From contig JACFMS010000001.1 in NCBI GenBank assembly GCA_019455285.1, positions 62,001 to 126,000 on the forward strand: DNA of 64,000 nucleotides, written 5' to 3'. The notes below the pieces were generated by a model. It was not told where the DNA came from and did not search any database. It worked only from the letters and a program-made list of their open reading frames with translations. Numbering within the stretch: position 1 is the first letter of the stretch; each line of letters opens with the position of its first letter. This stretch comes from Sphingomonadales bacterium (lineage in GTDB: Bacteria; Pseudomonadota; Alphaproteobacteria; Sphingomonadales; Govanellaceae). Positions 15,763-23,827 of this stretch are shown here, in pieces. A program made the position numbers and the translations under genes.

Positions 15763-16971
15763 ATGGCCATCAGCTTTTCAAAACTCACCCGGCCCGCCAT
15801 GCGCAAACTATCGGCAGGCCAGAAGATCATAGAAAATGGCATCAAGTTTGAACGGCTTGCCAATGGCGATGGCGTTTTCACTGTCAACATCATGGTGGAC
15901 GGCTGCCGGGTGCATCGGGTTATTGGCCGCGAAAGCGAAGGCGTCACCCGTACTCAGGCGGAACAATTCATAGAGCAAACCCGCACGGCGGCGCGGGAAG
16001 GCCGTCTGGCTTTACCCAGCGGCCGCAAGGTAGCCTTATCCTTTGCCAAGGCGGCAGGTTCCTACATTACCCGTTTGAAGGAAGAAGGTGGCCGCAACGT
16101 CGCCCGCAAAAAGAAACAGCTTGACCAGCATCTGGTGCCGTTTTTCGGTGATAGGCCCCTATCCAAGATCGCTTCTTTTGACGTAGCGCGCTACCGCAAA
16201 AAGCGGGAAGACCAGAAGGCGGCACCGGCCACCATTAATCGGGAACTGGCCGTGCTATCCCACCTGTTTAACAAAGCAGTGGAATGGGGGTGGATTGCCA
16301 GCCGCCCTGCAAAGATTACACGCTACAAGGAAGACAAGGGGCGCATAGTCTATCTGACAGCGGAACAGTGCGCCAGCCTTGTGGCGGCGTCTAAGGCAGA
16401 CCAAAACCCTTACATTTATCCCTTCATCGTCATTGGCCTTTCAACAGCCATGCGTAGATCGGAAATATTGGCTATCCGCAAAGAGCATGTTGACCTGGAG
16501 CGCCGCCGTATCTTCATCCCCCAGGCCAAGGCCGGGGCTCGGGATCAGCCCATTACCACCGAGCTGCGGGATTTTCTGGCCATGCATATGGCAGGGCTGC
16601 CCAAGGGAACGGAATGGCTGTTTCCGCAAATCAGCAGCCGGACGGGACATATTGTTGATGTCCGCAAGGCCTTCCGCCGCACAGTGGCCCGCGCCGGATT
16701 GGACCCTGATGTTATCGTCCGCCACACCCTTCGCCACACAGCCATCACGCACTTGGTTCAGGCGGGTGTAGACCTACCGACAGTACAGAAGATTTCAGGC
16801 CATAAAACCATGGTGATGGTGGCGCGCTACGCTCACGCCAATGGCGCGCATATTGATACCGCCATGGATCGGCTGGAAGGACGGTTGGAACTTGGCCTAT
16901 CAATAGGCCAATCAGCCAGTAATTCCGGCACGATTACACAGGAATTACACAAAGCCCAAAATCAGGGCTAA
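15763..16971 (+). CDS. tyrosine recombinase (phage/island-type integrase)
   Basis: A 402-residue integrase. The SAM-like core-binding domain spans about 90-185 and the catalytic domain about 195-365. All signature residues are visible: Arg231 (STAMRRSEIL), His321 and Arg324 (HTLRHTAITH), His347 (SGHKTM) and Tyr356 (VARYAHA). The gene points at tRNA-Phe and ends 29 bp from the CCA end of that tRNA, the standard arrangement for elements that integrate at tRNA 3' ends. It should be functional on sequence grounds. Confidence 0.93.
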   Translation: MAISFSKLTRPAMRKLSAGQKIIENGIKFERLANGDGVFTVNIMVDGCRVHRVIGRESEGVTRTQAEQFIEQTRTAAREGRLALPSGRKVALSFAKAAGSYITRLKEEGGRNVARKKKQLDQHLVPFFGDRPLSKIASFDVARYRKKREDQKAAPATINRELAVLSHLFNKAVEWGWIASRPAKITRYKEDKGRIVYLTAEQCASLVAASKADQNPYIYPFIVIGLSTAMRRSEILAIRKEHVDLERRRIFIPQAKAGARDQPITTELRDFLAMHMAGLPKGTEWLFPQISSRTGHIVDVRKAFRRTVARAGLDPDVIVRHTLRHTAITHLVQAGVDLPTVQKISGHKTMVMVARYAHANGAHIDTAMDRLEGRLELGLSIGQSASNSGTITQELHKAQNQG

Positions 16972-17000
16972 TAAATGTGGCGCTAAGTCATTGAAATAAA

Positions 17001-17076
<76 letters not shown>

Positions 17077-17251
17077 CCCCTGATCGGGCGGCGCAAAGCC
17101 GCCCGGCGCGAAGCTGAAGCCTTATAGGAAATCTCGCCGGAGCTGTCCATACCCTTCCCATGCCGCCCCCCGGCCATGTCCGCCGCCCCATTGTGCGCCG
17201 CGCCGCCCTCCCGTATCCTCGCCGGAACCGACGAAAGCGAGGGGGACGGCC

Positions 17252-18301
17252 ATGGCGCGTGAGCTGAAGGTTCTCAACATCTCGGTCACCTTCATTGCGG
17301 TGGTGCTGGCGGGCTATGTGCTCTACGCCGCCCGCGATCTCTTTATCCCGTTCGCGGTGGCGCTGATGGTATGGTACATCATTACCGCCCTGACCGATCT
17401 GGTGGGGCATCTTCGTGTCGGCGGCCGCGCCGCGCCGCGCTGGCTGGCGCTGAGCGTGGCGCTCATCGGCATGGGGCTCGCCATCAAGCTCATCGTCGAT
17501 CTGGTGTCGAGCAACGTCAACGAGGTGGCGCGCGCCGCGCCGGCTTACGCCGCCAACATCGAGCGCATCGCCGAGGTGATGCGGGGATGGTTCGATCTGC
17601 CCGAGCTGCCGACCTTCAACGACATTTTGAAAGACATCAACATCGGGCAATGGATCGGCACGCTGGCCAGCGCGCTGTCCAACTTCGCCGGAAAGTTCGG
17701 CCTGGTGGTGGTCTATGTCATCTTTCTGCTGGTGGCGCAGGGCAGCTTCGGCAAGAAAATCGAGGCGCTGTTCCCCGATCCCGGCCGCCGCGCCCGGGTG
17801 CTGGTGATGATGGGCCGCATGCACCGCCAGATTCAAAGTTATGTGTGGATCAAAACCTGGGTCAGCGCGCTGACCGGCGTGGTCGCCTATGGGGTGTTGG
17901 CGGCGGTCGGGCTTGATTTCGCCTCGTTCTGGGCCTTTGTGGTGTTCCTGCTGAATTATATCCCCAACATCGGCTCCATCATCGCGGTGATTTTTCCCTC
18001 GGCGTTGGCTCTGGTGCAATTCGGCGAGCCGGCGCCTTTCCTCGCCGTCACCTTAGGGCTGATCGCCACCCAATTCCTCATCGGCAATATCCTGGAGCCG
18101 CGGGTCACCGGCTCCTCCTTGGGCCTTGATCCCCTGGTGCTGCTGTTGGCGCTGATCGCCTGGGGCATGATGTGGGGCGTGGTGGGTATGTTCCTCAGCG
18201 TACCCTTGACCGTGATCTTGATGATCGTGCTGGCGCAGTTCGAGGGGTCTCGCCCCATCGCCATCGTGATGTCCAGGGACGGCCGCTTGAGCGAGGATTA
18301 G
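17252..18301 (+). CDS. AI-2E family (PerM-type) transporter
   Basis: A 349-residue inner-membrane protein. Hydrophobic segments cluster at the N-terminus (residues about 8-45 and 62-85), with a soluble middle portion, then several membrane helices in 145-330. The signatures LLNYIPNIGSIIAVIFPSALALVQFG and ILEPRVTGSSLGLDPLVLLLALIAWGMMWGVVGMFLSVPL are diagnostic of the AI-2E/PerM family. Substrates are poorly defined (autoinducer-2 export, ions or lipids in different members). It starts at an ATG after GGGGGACGGCC. It is monocistronic between the two tRNA genes. Confidence 0.92.
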   Translation: MARELKVLNISVTFIAVVLAGYVLYAARDLFIPFAVALMVWYIITALTDLVGHLRVGGRAAPRWLALSVALIGMGLAIKLIVDLVSSNVNEVARAAPAYAANIERIAEVMRGWFDLPELPTFNDILKDINIGQWIGTLASALSNFAGKFGLVVVYVIFLLVAQGSFGKKIEALFPDPGRRARVLVMMGRMHRQIQSYVWIKTWVSALTGVVAYGVLAAVGLDFASFWAFVVFLLNYIPNIGSIIAVIFPSALALVQFGEPAPFLAVTLGLIATQFLIGNILEPRVTGSSLGLDPLVLLLALIAWGMMWGVVGMFLSVPLTVILMIVLAQFEGSRPIAIVMSRDGRLSED

Positions 18302-18326
18302 AAGCGTATTTTTGATTTTTCGAGAA

Positions 18327-18403
18327 TGGCGTCCCCGACTGGATTTGAACCAGTGGCCTCAGGATTAGGAATCCTGCGCTCTATCCTACTGAGCTACGGG
18401 GAC
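18327..18403 (-). tRNA. tRNA-Arg (anticodon CCT)
   Basis: The minus strand gives acceptor GTCCCCG pairing with CGGGGAC, D arm GCTCAGTAGGATAGAGC, anticodon stem CAGGA/TCCTG with loop TTCCTAA (anticodon CCU, reading AGG), T arm ACTGG-TTCAAAT-CCAGT, discriminator G and encoded CCA. All stems are complete. Confidence 0.96.
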
Positions 18404-18484
18404 AGCCCGGCGGCTGTTATAGCAGCCCCGAGCGCGCGCTCCAACGCCCTTCGCGCCGTCCTCAAGAGCGGCTAAAGTTCCCCC

Positions 18485-19273
18485 ATGCGGCGGCTGGCGG
18501 TTCATCTTTTCTTCTGGCTATGGGCGGTTGCGGCCGCGCCAGCTCTGGCCGGCGCGCCGGCGGCGCTTACCCCCCTGGGTGAAGCGCGGGTGAGCGCCGT
18601 CATTGATGGCGATACGGTGGTGCTGGAGGATGGCCGGCAGGTGCGCCTCGTTGGCATTCAGGCCCCAAAGCTCCCGTTAGGGCGGCCCAACTTCAAGCCC
18701 TGGCCCCTGGCCGAGGCAGCCAAGGCGGCGCTCTCGCGGTTGGTGGCGGGCAAGCCGGTGCGGCTTTTGAAGGGTGAGACGGTTGAGGATCGCCATGGCC
18801 GAGTGCTCGCCCACCTGGAGCGGCGGGAGGATGGCCTGTGGGTTGAAGGCGAGATGCTGCGGCTGGGGCTCGCCCGGGTCTATACCTTTGCCGATAATCG
18901 CCGGGCGGCGGCGGAGATGCTGGCGATCGAAGCCGAGGCGCGCGCCGCCCGGCGCGGGCTGTGGGCCGATCCTTATTACGCCGTGCGCGACGCCGCCACC
19001 ATCGGCCGCCATCTCGATGGCTTTGAGATCATCGAGGCCCGCATCCAGTCCATGGCCAAGGTCAAGGGCCGCATCTACCTCAACTTCGGCGACGACTGGC
19101 GGCGGGATTTCACGGTCAAGATCGAGCGGCGGAGCGTCAAGCTCTTTGACCGCGCCTCCCTCGATCCGGCACAATGGGCGGGCAAGCGCATCCGGGTGCG
19201 CGGCTGGGTGACGTGGCAAAACGGCCCGATGATCGAGGCGACGCACCCCGAACAGATCACCCTTCTCGACTGA
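18485..19273 (+). CDS. exported staphylococcal-nuclease-fold (SNase-like) protein with altered active site
   Basis: A 262-residue protein with a signal peptide (MRRLAVHLFFWLWAVAAAPALAG) and an SNase/thermonuclease domain (about 30-165) with AVIDGDTVVLEDGRQVRLVGIQAPK and DRHGRVLAHL. In active nucleases the GIDxPE motif carries a calcium-binding Asp and the general-base Glu; here they are Gln and Lys (GIQAPK). Both arginine positions are kept. Activity is therefore doubtful. A C-terminal domain of about 90 residues (VKGRIYLNFGDDWRRDFTVKI, WAGKRIRVRGWV) resembles an OB-type fold. The M48 protease gene begins 12 bp downstream, so they are probably cotranscribed. Confidence 0.8.
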   Translation: MRRLAVHLFFWLWAVAAAPALAGAPAALTPLGEARVSAVIDGDTVVLEDGRQVRLVGIQAPKLPLGRPNFKPWPLAEAAKAALSRLVAGKPVRLLKGETVEDRHGRVLAHLERREDGLWVEGEMLRLGLARVYTFADNRRAAAEMLAIEAEARAARRGLWADPYYAVRDAATIGRHLDGFEIIEARIQSMAKVKGRIYLNFGDDWRRDFTVKIERRSVKLFDRASLDPAQWAGKRIRVRGWVTWQNGPMIEATHPEQITLLD

Positions 19274-19285
19274 AGGAGAGCTTTC

Positions 19286-20770
19286 ATGACCAGGACACGA
19301 TGGCAACACACGGCGGCGGCGCTGACGCTGGGACTGATGGCGGCGTCCTGCCAGACGGTCAATCCGGCCACCGGCAAGAGGGAGTTCACGCCTTTCATGT
19401 CGCCGACCCAGGAAATCAAGATTGGTCAGGACTCGCACCCCGGCGTGGTGGCTGAGAACGGCGGCGTTTACGACGATGCGAACCTCGGCGGCTATGTCGC
19501 CTCGGTGGGCGGCCGGCTCGCCGCCAACTCGGAAATGCCGGAGCTCGGCTTCACCTTCACTCTTCTCAACACGCCATTGGTCAACGCCTTCGCGCTGCCG
19601 GGCGGCTATGTTTATGTCACCCGGGGGATTCTGGCGCTCTTTAACAACGAGGCGGAGATGGCCTCGGTGGTCGGCCATGAAATCGGCCACGTCACGGCGC
19701 GTCACACCGCCAAGCGCTACAACCAAGCCATGATGTCGGGACTGCTGGGCGCCGGGCTCGGCATCGCTCTGGGCAGCTCCATGGTCAACGACTTGATCTC
19801 CTATGGCTCGCAGCTCTATCTCCTCAGTTATTCCCGCGATCAGGAATACCAGTCGGACGAGCTCGGCGTGCGCTACATGACCCGCGCCGGCTATGATCCT
19901 TACGCCGCCGCCGACATGCTGCGCGCGCTGGAAGCCGAACATGCGCTCGCCACCTTGACCGCCAAAGGCGAGCAAGGCCAGCGGCCGCCGGAATTTTTCT
20001 CCACCCACCCCAACACCGAAAACCGCGTCGCGCGGGCGGAACAGAAAGCCGTGGACACCGGCGTGCAAAAAGACGCGCGACCGCGCCTGCGCGACGCCTA
20101 TCTCGACGCCATCGACGGTATGCTTTATGGCGACGATCCCGAACAAGGGCTCATCCGCGACACCGTGTTCTGGCATCCCAAGCTAAAGTTCACCTTCACC
20201 GCGCCGCCCGACTACATGATGATGAATTCTGCTGAGGCGGTTTACGCCAAGGGACCGCAGGGCAACGCCGTCATCTTCACCGGCTCGGCGCCCACCGCAT
20301 CCACCTCCACCGATCAGGCAATGCGCGCCATGTGGCAAAAGTTCGCCAAGAATCTGCCGCTCGGCGGCGTTGAATCTCTCACCATCAGCGGCATGGAGGC
20401 GCGCACCGGCGCGGCGATGGCGAACTTGCAAAGCGGGACGGCCTTGGTGCGCATCGTCACCATCCGCTATGCCGCCGAGCAGGCTTTTCACTTCCTGTTG
20501 GTGACGCCGGAAAAATTGGTGCAGGCGACCACGGCGGAACTGCAGCGCATGACCTACAGCTTCCGCAAGCTCGCCGATAATGAGCTGAACAAATATAAGC
20601 CGCTGCGCTTGCGCGTCGTCACCGTCAAGAAAGGCGATACCGCCGCCTCGCTCGCCAAGCGCATGGCGTTTCCCGATTATCAGCTGGAGCGGTTCTTGAC
20701 CATAAACGGCCTCTCCAAAAGCGATGTCTTGAAGGAAGGCGACCGGGTGAAGATCATCGTCGAGGGCTGA
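19286..20770 (+). CDS. M48 family metalloprotease lipoprotein with C-terminal LysM-like domain (BepA-like)
   Basis: A 494-residue protein. A lipobox ends at Cys22 (LGLMAASC), predicting a lipoprotein anchored in the periplasm. The zinc motif HEIGH is at 131-135, and the third ligand Glu lies in YSRDQEYQSDELGVRYM. The mid part has a degenerate domain with GNAVIFTG and QKFAKNLPLGG. The C-terminal 55 residues (VVTVKKGDTAASLAKRMAFPDYQ through VLKEGDRVKIIVEG) are LysM-like, suggesting peptidoglycan binding. Family members clear misassembled outer membrane proteins. GGAGAG precedes the ATG. It is cotranscribed with the SNase-like gene and convergent with the phosphatase-like gene 2 bp away. Confidence 0.92.
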   Translation: MTRTRWQHTAAALTLGLMAASCQTVNPATGKREFTPFMSPTQEIKIGQDSHPGVVAENGGVYDDANLGGYVASVGGRLAANSEMPELGFTFTLLNTPLVNAFALPGGYVYVTRGILALFNNEAEMASVVGHEIGHVTARHTAKRYNQAMMSGLLGAGLGIALGSSMVNDLISYGSQLYLLSYSRDQEYQSDELGVRYMTRAGYDPYAAADMLRALEAEHALATLTAKGEQGQRPPEFFSTHPNTENRVARAEQKAVDTGVQKDARPRLRDAYLDAIDGMLYGDDPEQGLIRDTVFWHPKLKFTFTAPPDYMMMNSAEAVYAKGPQGNAVIFTGSAPTASTSTDQAMRAMWQKFAKNLPLGGVESLTISGMEARTGAAMANLQSGTALVRIVTIRYAAEQAFHFLLVTPEKLVQATTAELQRMTYSFRKLADNELNKYKPLRLRVVTVKKGDTAASLAKRMAFPDYQLERFLTINGLSKSDVLKEGDRVKIIVEG

Positions 20771-20772
20771 GG

Positions 20773-21630
20773 TTACGCCTCGATCCGGTCCACCACCTCG
20801 CCCGAGGGTGAGAAGCACACCGCCACCAGCGGGCCGCCGAAGCCGCAACCGCCATCGATGGTGACGGCGTGGGGATGCTCGAGGTTGACGCCGCGCCGCT
20901 TGTGATCATAGCCGCGAATGACCTTGGTAAAACCGTTGAACGGCTCCGTCAGGGCGTCGAAGCCGCCGGTGTCCCACCAGAAAATATCGCCCTGCATGGA
21001 CAAAGGCCGCGACGGGTCCACCGAGGCGTGAACAAACAGCAGCGCGCCGTTGTCGGTCAGCGCGGCACGCTTGAAGGCGGCCATGATGTCGTAATGGCCG
21101 GGATTGCGGTGGACGGCGTTGCGCAACATGCTGGTCCATTTGGTGATGGCCAAGGGACCGTCGCGGGTGTGGCCGCGCGCCGAGGCGAGCGTGCTGCCAT
21201 AGGCCTCGATGGTAGGGCCGACGCCGTGGTCAAGGAGCCATTCCAGGATTTCCCGCGGATTGGGTGCGAATTGCAACTGCAGCAATTTCGACCACATCTC
21301 CTCTTGCGCGCCGCGCAGGTAGACGAAATCTTGCGGCTCATAGCGGCCGGCGCGGGCCAACAGCCGCCGCCGCATCAGCAACAGCTCGTCGACGGTCTCA
21401 CGAATGGCGTTGCCGAGCCCGAGATAATTGCCGAGATAGACCAGGCGATCGCCGGGCGCGAATTTTTCGCCGAGCATCGCATGCAGCGCTTTTAAGCGAT
21501 CCGCCTGGCCATGAATGGCGGCCACCGCCCACACCCGCGCGGGGCGGTAAAGGGTGGCAAAACGCGACTCATCGAGCGCCAGTTCTGAAGGTTTGGTCAT
21601 CAGCGTCGCCAGGGTTCGAGGAGCGTTCAT
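20773..21630 (-). CDS. degenerate metallophosphoesterase (probable pseudo-phosphatase)
   Basis: A 285-residue protein that aligns end to end with diadenosine tetraphosphatase/PrpE-type serine-threonine phosphatases but has lost most metal ligands. GDxHG is AAIHG (37-41), GDYVDRG is GNYLGLG (67-73), RGNHE is RGAQE (106-110) and GHT is GYD (240-242). Only the His of the first motif and VHAS His201 remain. The reading frame is intact and the rest of the fold is well kept (LLFVHASVDPSRPL, TIDGGCGFGGPLVAV), so this is a conserved protein rather than a decaying gene. A binding or regulatory role is inferred. The start may also be Met11 (21600). Confidence 0.8.
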   Translation of the reverse strand: MNAPRTLATLMTKPSELALDESRFATLYRPARVWAVAAIHGQADRLKALHAMLGEKFAPGDRLVYLGNYLGLGNAIRETVDELLLMRRRLLARAGRYEPQDFVYLRGAQEEMWSKLLQLQFAPNPREILEWLLDHGVGPTIEAYGSTLASARGHTRDGPLAITKWTSMLRNAVHRNPGHYDIMAAFKRAALTDNGALLFVHASVDPSRPLSMQGDIFWWDTGGFDALTEPFNGFTKVIRGYDHKRRGVNLEHPHAVTIDGGCGFGGPLVAVCFSPSGEVVDRIEA

Positions 21631-21711
21631 CGCCCCATGCTTAAAAAAGGTTTAAAAAAGGAAAGCCCGGGACGCAAGCCCGGGCCTCCACGAAAAGAGC
21701 GATAAGGGCGT

Positions 21712-22251
21712 TTATGCTGCGCGCAGCACGTCTTCCAGCCGCTTGATGGCGTCTTTCTCAGCGATCGCCTCCACCGCCGCCACCTCCCGCGCCAAGCGGG
21801 CAAGCGCCGATTCATAGATCTGCCGCTCGCTGTAGGACTGCTCGGGCTGGTCGTCGTTGCGGTGCAGATCGCGCACCACCTCGGCAATGGAAATCAGGTC
21901 GCCGGAATTGATTTTCGCTTCATATTCCTGGGCCCGCCGGCTCCACATGGTGCGTTTGACCTTGGCCTTGCCCTTCAGGGTCTTCAAGGCCTGATCCATG
22001 GTCTGCTGGTTGGCGAGCTTGCGCATGCCGACATTGCGCGCCTTTTCGGTGGGCACGCGCAGGGTCATGCGCTCCTTCTCGAAGCGGATGACGTAAAGCT
22101 CCAGCTCCATGCCGGAGATGGTCTGAATTTCAATTTCCTGAATCCGCCCGACGCCGTGCTTGGGGTAGACGATATAGTCGAGTTTGGAGAACTCCAGGGA
22201 GTTCTTCTTTGCATTGTTCTTTTTCAAAGGTTTATTCATAGGGTTAGCCAT
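21712..22251 (-). CDS. carD: CarD/CdnL-type RNA polymerase-binding transcription regulator
   Basis: A protein of about 179 residues. An N-terminal Tudor-like RNA-polymerase interaction domain (FSKLDYIVYPKHGVGRIQEIEIQTISGMELELYVIRFEKERMTLRVP) is followed by a helical C-terminal domain with the DNA-contacting region (KRTMWSRRAQEYEAKINSGDLISIAEVVRDLHR). CarD stabilises open promoter complexes. The start is uncertain: ATG at 22251, ATG at 22239 or TTG at 22266, none with a strong ribosome site. It is transcribed in the same direction as fdxA but after a 318 bp gap. Confidence 0.92.
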   Translation of the reverse strand: MANPMNKPLKKNNAKKNSLEFSKLDYIVYPKHGVGRIQEIEIQTISGMELELYVIRFEKERMTLRVPTEKARNVGMRKLANQQTMDQALKTLKGKAKVKRTMWSRRAQEYEAKINSGDLISIAEVVRDLHRNDDQPEQSYSERQIYESALARLAREVAAVEAIAEKDAIKRLEDVLRAA

Positions 22252-22569
22252 TCCATTCACACACAAAAACCCAACCCCTCGAGGCCCCGGCCGGCCGTAG
22301 CGCCTATGCCAGTCATCGCCGCCCCTGACCAGAGTCGGCGATGATCCACGATGACAAATTGGCCACAGGAACTAAAGTCGATACCGCGCCCAGAGGTGTG
22401 TTCGTGTTCAAAATCCGCTGCACTGCCGCATCGGATTTGTGCACTGTAGCATAACTTTAGTCAAAAAGACAGCCCCCTCCGCCGGGCGGCGGAGGATTGG
22501 GGTGGTCGGGGATGCCCGCAAGGCCCCCAGGAACAGCCGCCTTTTCGGGCGTGCGATGGGGCTGTCCCG
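22252..22569. other. gap between carD and fdxA: promoter region of carD and end of fdxA, no gene
   Basis: No coding sequence is evident. The right third holds the fdxA terminator hairpin. The middle is the only AT-rich part (22365-22470) and must carry the carD promoter; TTGACT on the minus strand at 22464-22459 is a possible -35 element, with no good -10. Inverted 8-mers ACTAAAGT (22371-22378) and ACTTTAGT (22454-22461) flank it. Confidence 0.5.
22466..22495 (-). terminator. intrinsic terminator of fdxA
   Basis: On the minus strand, arms CCTCCGCC and GGCGGAGG (22476-22495) pair perfectly around four bases. They are followed by GGGCTGTCTTTTTG, giving a T-run about 8 bases after the stem. It lies about 75 bp after the fdxA stop codon. 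Confidence 0.65.
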
Positions 22570-22905
22570 TCAGCTTCCCTTGCCGGGTTTATCGCTGAAG
22601 TATTGTAACTTTTCTTCTTGGCCCTTCCACTCGTCGGCATCGGCGGGGACGTTGCCCTTCTGGGTCACATTGGGCCAAGACTCGGCGTATTGGGCATTCA
22701 GCTTCAGCCACTGTTCGAGCCCGTCCTCGGTATCCGGCCGGATGGCGTCCGCCGGGCATTCGGGCTCGCATACCCCGCAATCGATGCATTCGTTGGGGTT
22801 AATGACGAGCATGTTCTCGCCCTCATAGAAGCAGTCCACGGGACACACTTCGACGCAGTCCATGTATTTGCACTTGATGCACGCTTCTGTGACGACGTAG
22901 GTCAT
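22570..22905 (-). CDS. fdxA: 7Fe ferredoxin FdxA
   Basis: A 111-residue seven-iron ferredoxin. The N-terminal cluster region is [21 protein letters not shown] and the second is [19 protein letters not shown]; together these supply ligands for one [3Fe-4S] and one [4Fe-4S] cluster. The C-terminal extension ([20 protein letters not shown]) is the normal FdxA tail. It is a cytoplasmic low-potential electron carrier. Length and sequence are typical for alphaproteobacteria. A terminator follows at 22466-22495. Confidence 0.96.
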   Translation of the reverse strand: MTYVVTEACIKCKYMDCVEVCPVDCFYEGENMLVINPNECIDCGVCEPECPADAIRPDTEDGLEQWLKLNAQYAESWPNVTQKGNVPADADEWKGQEEKLQYFSDKPGKGS

Positions 22906-22986
22906 AATCCACTCATCCTTACCGTCAATGTCGGGGCATTAATGACGGAGTTCTAGCGGCTTGTCGTCAGGGAAGGCAAGGGTTTT

Positions 22987-23502
22987 TTAGCGCTTCAGGA
23001 TCAGCCGATCGCCCGCCACCTCAAAGCCCGCCAGGCGTTCCAGGAAGCTCATGCCGAGGAGGGATTGCGGCAGCGGCGCGCCGTTGACGGCGGCCACCAC
23101 GTTGGTCACCGCGATGTCGCCGACGGCCAGTTCGGCGAGGCGGACCGGGGCCGCCGCGGCGCGGCCGTTGGCGGTGGCGTAGGAGACGGTGAAATCTTGC
23201 TCGGAAAGGCGAAACCCCGCCCGTTCGGCGTCTTCCTGGGTGAGGATGACGTGGCTTGCCCCGGTGTCGATGAGAAATTGGACAGCCTCGCCGTTGACTT
23301 CGCCCTCGACCCAAAAGTGGCCATCGGCGGCGCGCTCGATGACCACCTCCGATGGCCCGGCGGCATAGCTTGAGGGGATGGCGTCAACCGCTGCGGTTTC
23401 CCGTTGCGGCGGTTTGCCGGTGCCGGCGAGCCCCACCGCCACGGCTAGCCCCAAGCCGAGGAGAATGAGCCCTTTTAGAAGGCCGGAATTGCCGCCGAAC
23501 AT
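22987..23502 (-). CDS. membrane-anchored retropepsin-like aspartic protease (TIGR02281 type)
   Basis: A 171-residue protein with one N-terminal membrane helix (LLKGLILLGLGLAVAVGLAG) and a periplasmic domain carrying the aspartic protease signature FLIDTGASHVIL. The second half of the single-lobe fold is PLPQSLLGMSFLERLAGFEV. Clan AA proteases of this kind act as dimers. The physiological substrate is unknown. It stands alone between fdxA and the S4 gene in the same orientation. Confidence 0.9.
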   Translation of the reverse strand: MFGGNSGLLKGLILLGLGLAVAVGLAGTGKPPQRETAAVDAIPSSYAAGPSEVVIERAADGHFWVEGEVNGEAVQFLIDTGASHVILTQEDAERAGFRLSEQDFTVSYATANGRAAAAPVRLAELAVGDIAVTNVVAAVNGAPLPQSLLGMSFLERLAGFEVAGDRLILKR

Positions 23503-23554
23503 GGCTTCTCCCCAATCATATGCTTAATATTCCAGGTTTTTATTTAAGGATTTG

Positions 23555-23827
23555 TTAAGCGCTCAGATCCTGGTAGAGGAGGGCCGCCGTTGCGGCCGGG
23601 CCGCGCCGTTCGGCGATGGCGGCGATGCGGATGACGCGAATGCGCGATCCTTGGGGGAAGGTCAGGGTATCGCCTAAGCCCACCAGAACGCTGGATTTTT
23701 CCACCCGCTCGCCATTCAGCCGGATCCGTCCCTCGCGGCACATGGCGGCCGCCAGGGTGCGGGTCTTGAAGAAACGAGCATGCCACAACCACTTGTCCAG
23801 ACGTTGGCGGGATGGCGGGCCGGTCAT
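23555..23827 (-). CDS. S4-domain RNA-binding protein (Hsp15-like)
   Basis: A 90-residue protein composed almost wholly of an S4 domain: RLDKWLWHARFFKTRTLAAAMCREGRIRLNGERVEKSSVLVGLGDTLTF. Its start codon overlaps the helicase stop by 4 bases (ATGA), so the two are translated together. Hsp15 relatives bind 50S subunits carrying stalled nascent chains; a role in ribosome recycling or RNA metabolism alongside the helicase is inferred. Confidence 0.9.
   Translation of the reverse strand: MTGPPSRQRLDKWLWHARFFKTRTLAAAMCREGRIRLNGERVEKSSVLVGLGDTLTFPQGSRIRVIRIAAIAERRGPAATAALLYQDLSA

Noticed and set aside
1-16950. Left attachment repeat of the tRNA-Phe 3' end
   Set aside because: Looked for by eye for the tRNA 3' end sequence and its truncated forms; no convincing copy found.
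17086-17104. GGGCGGC/GCCGCCC stem next to tRNA-Phe
   Set aside because: Short GC-rich stem without T-run in GC-rich DNA; not distinguishable from chance.
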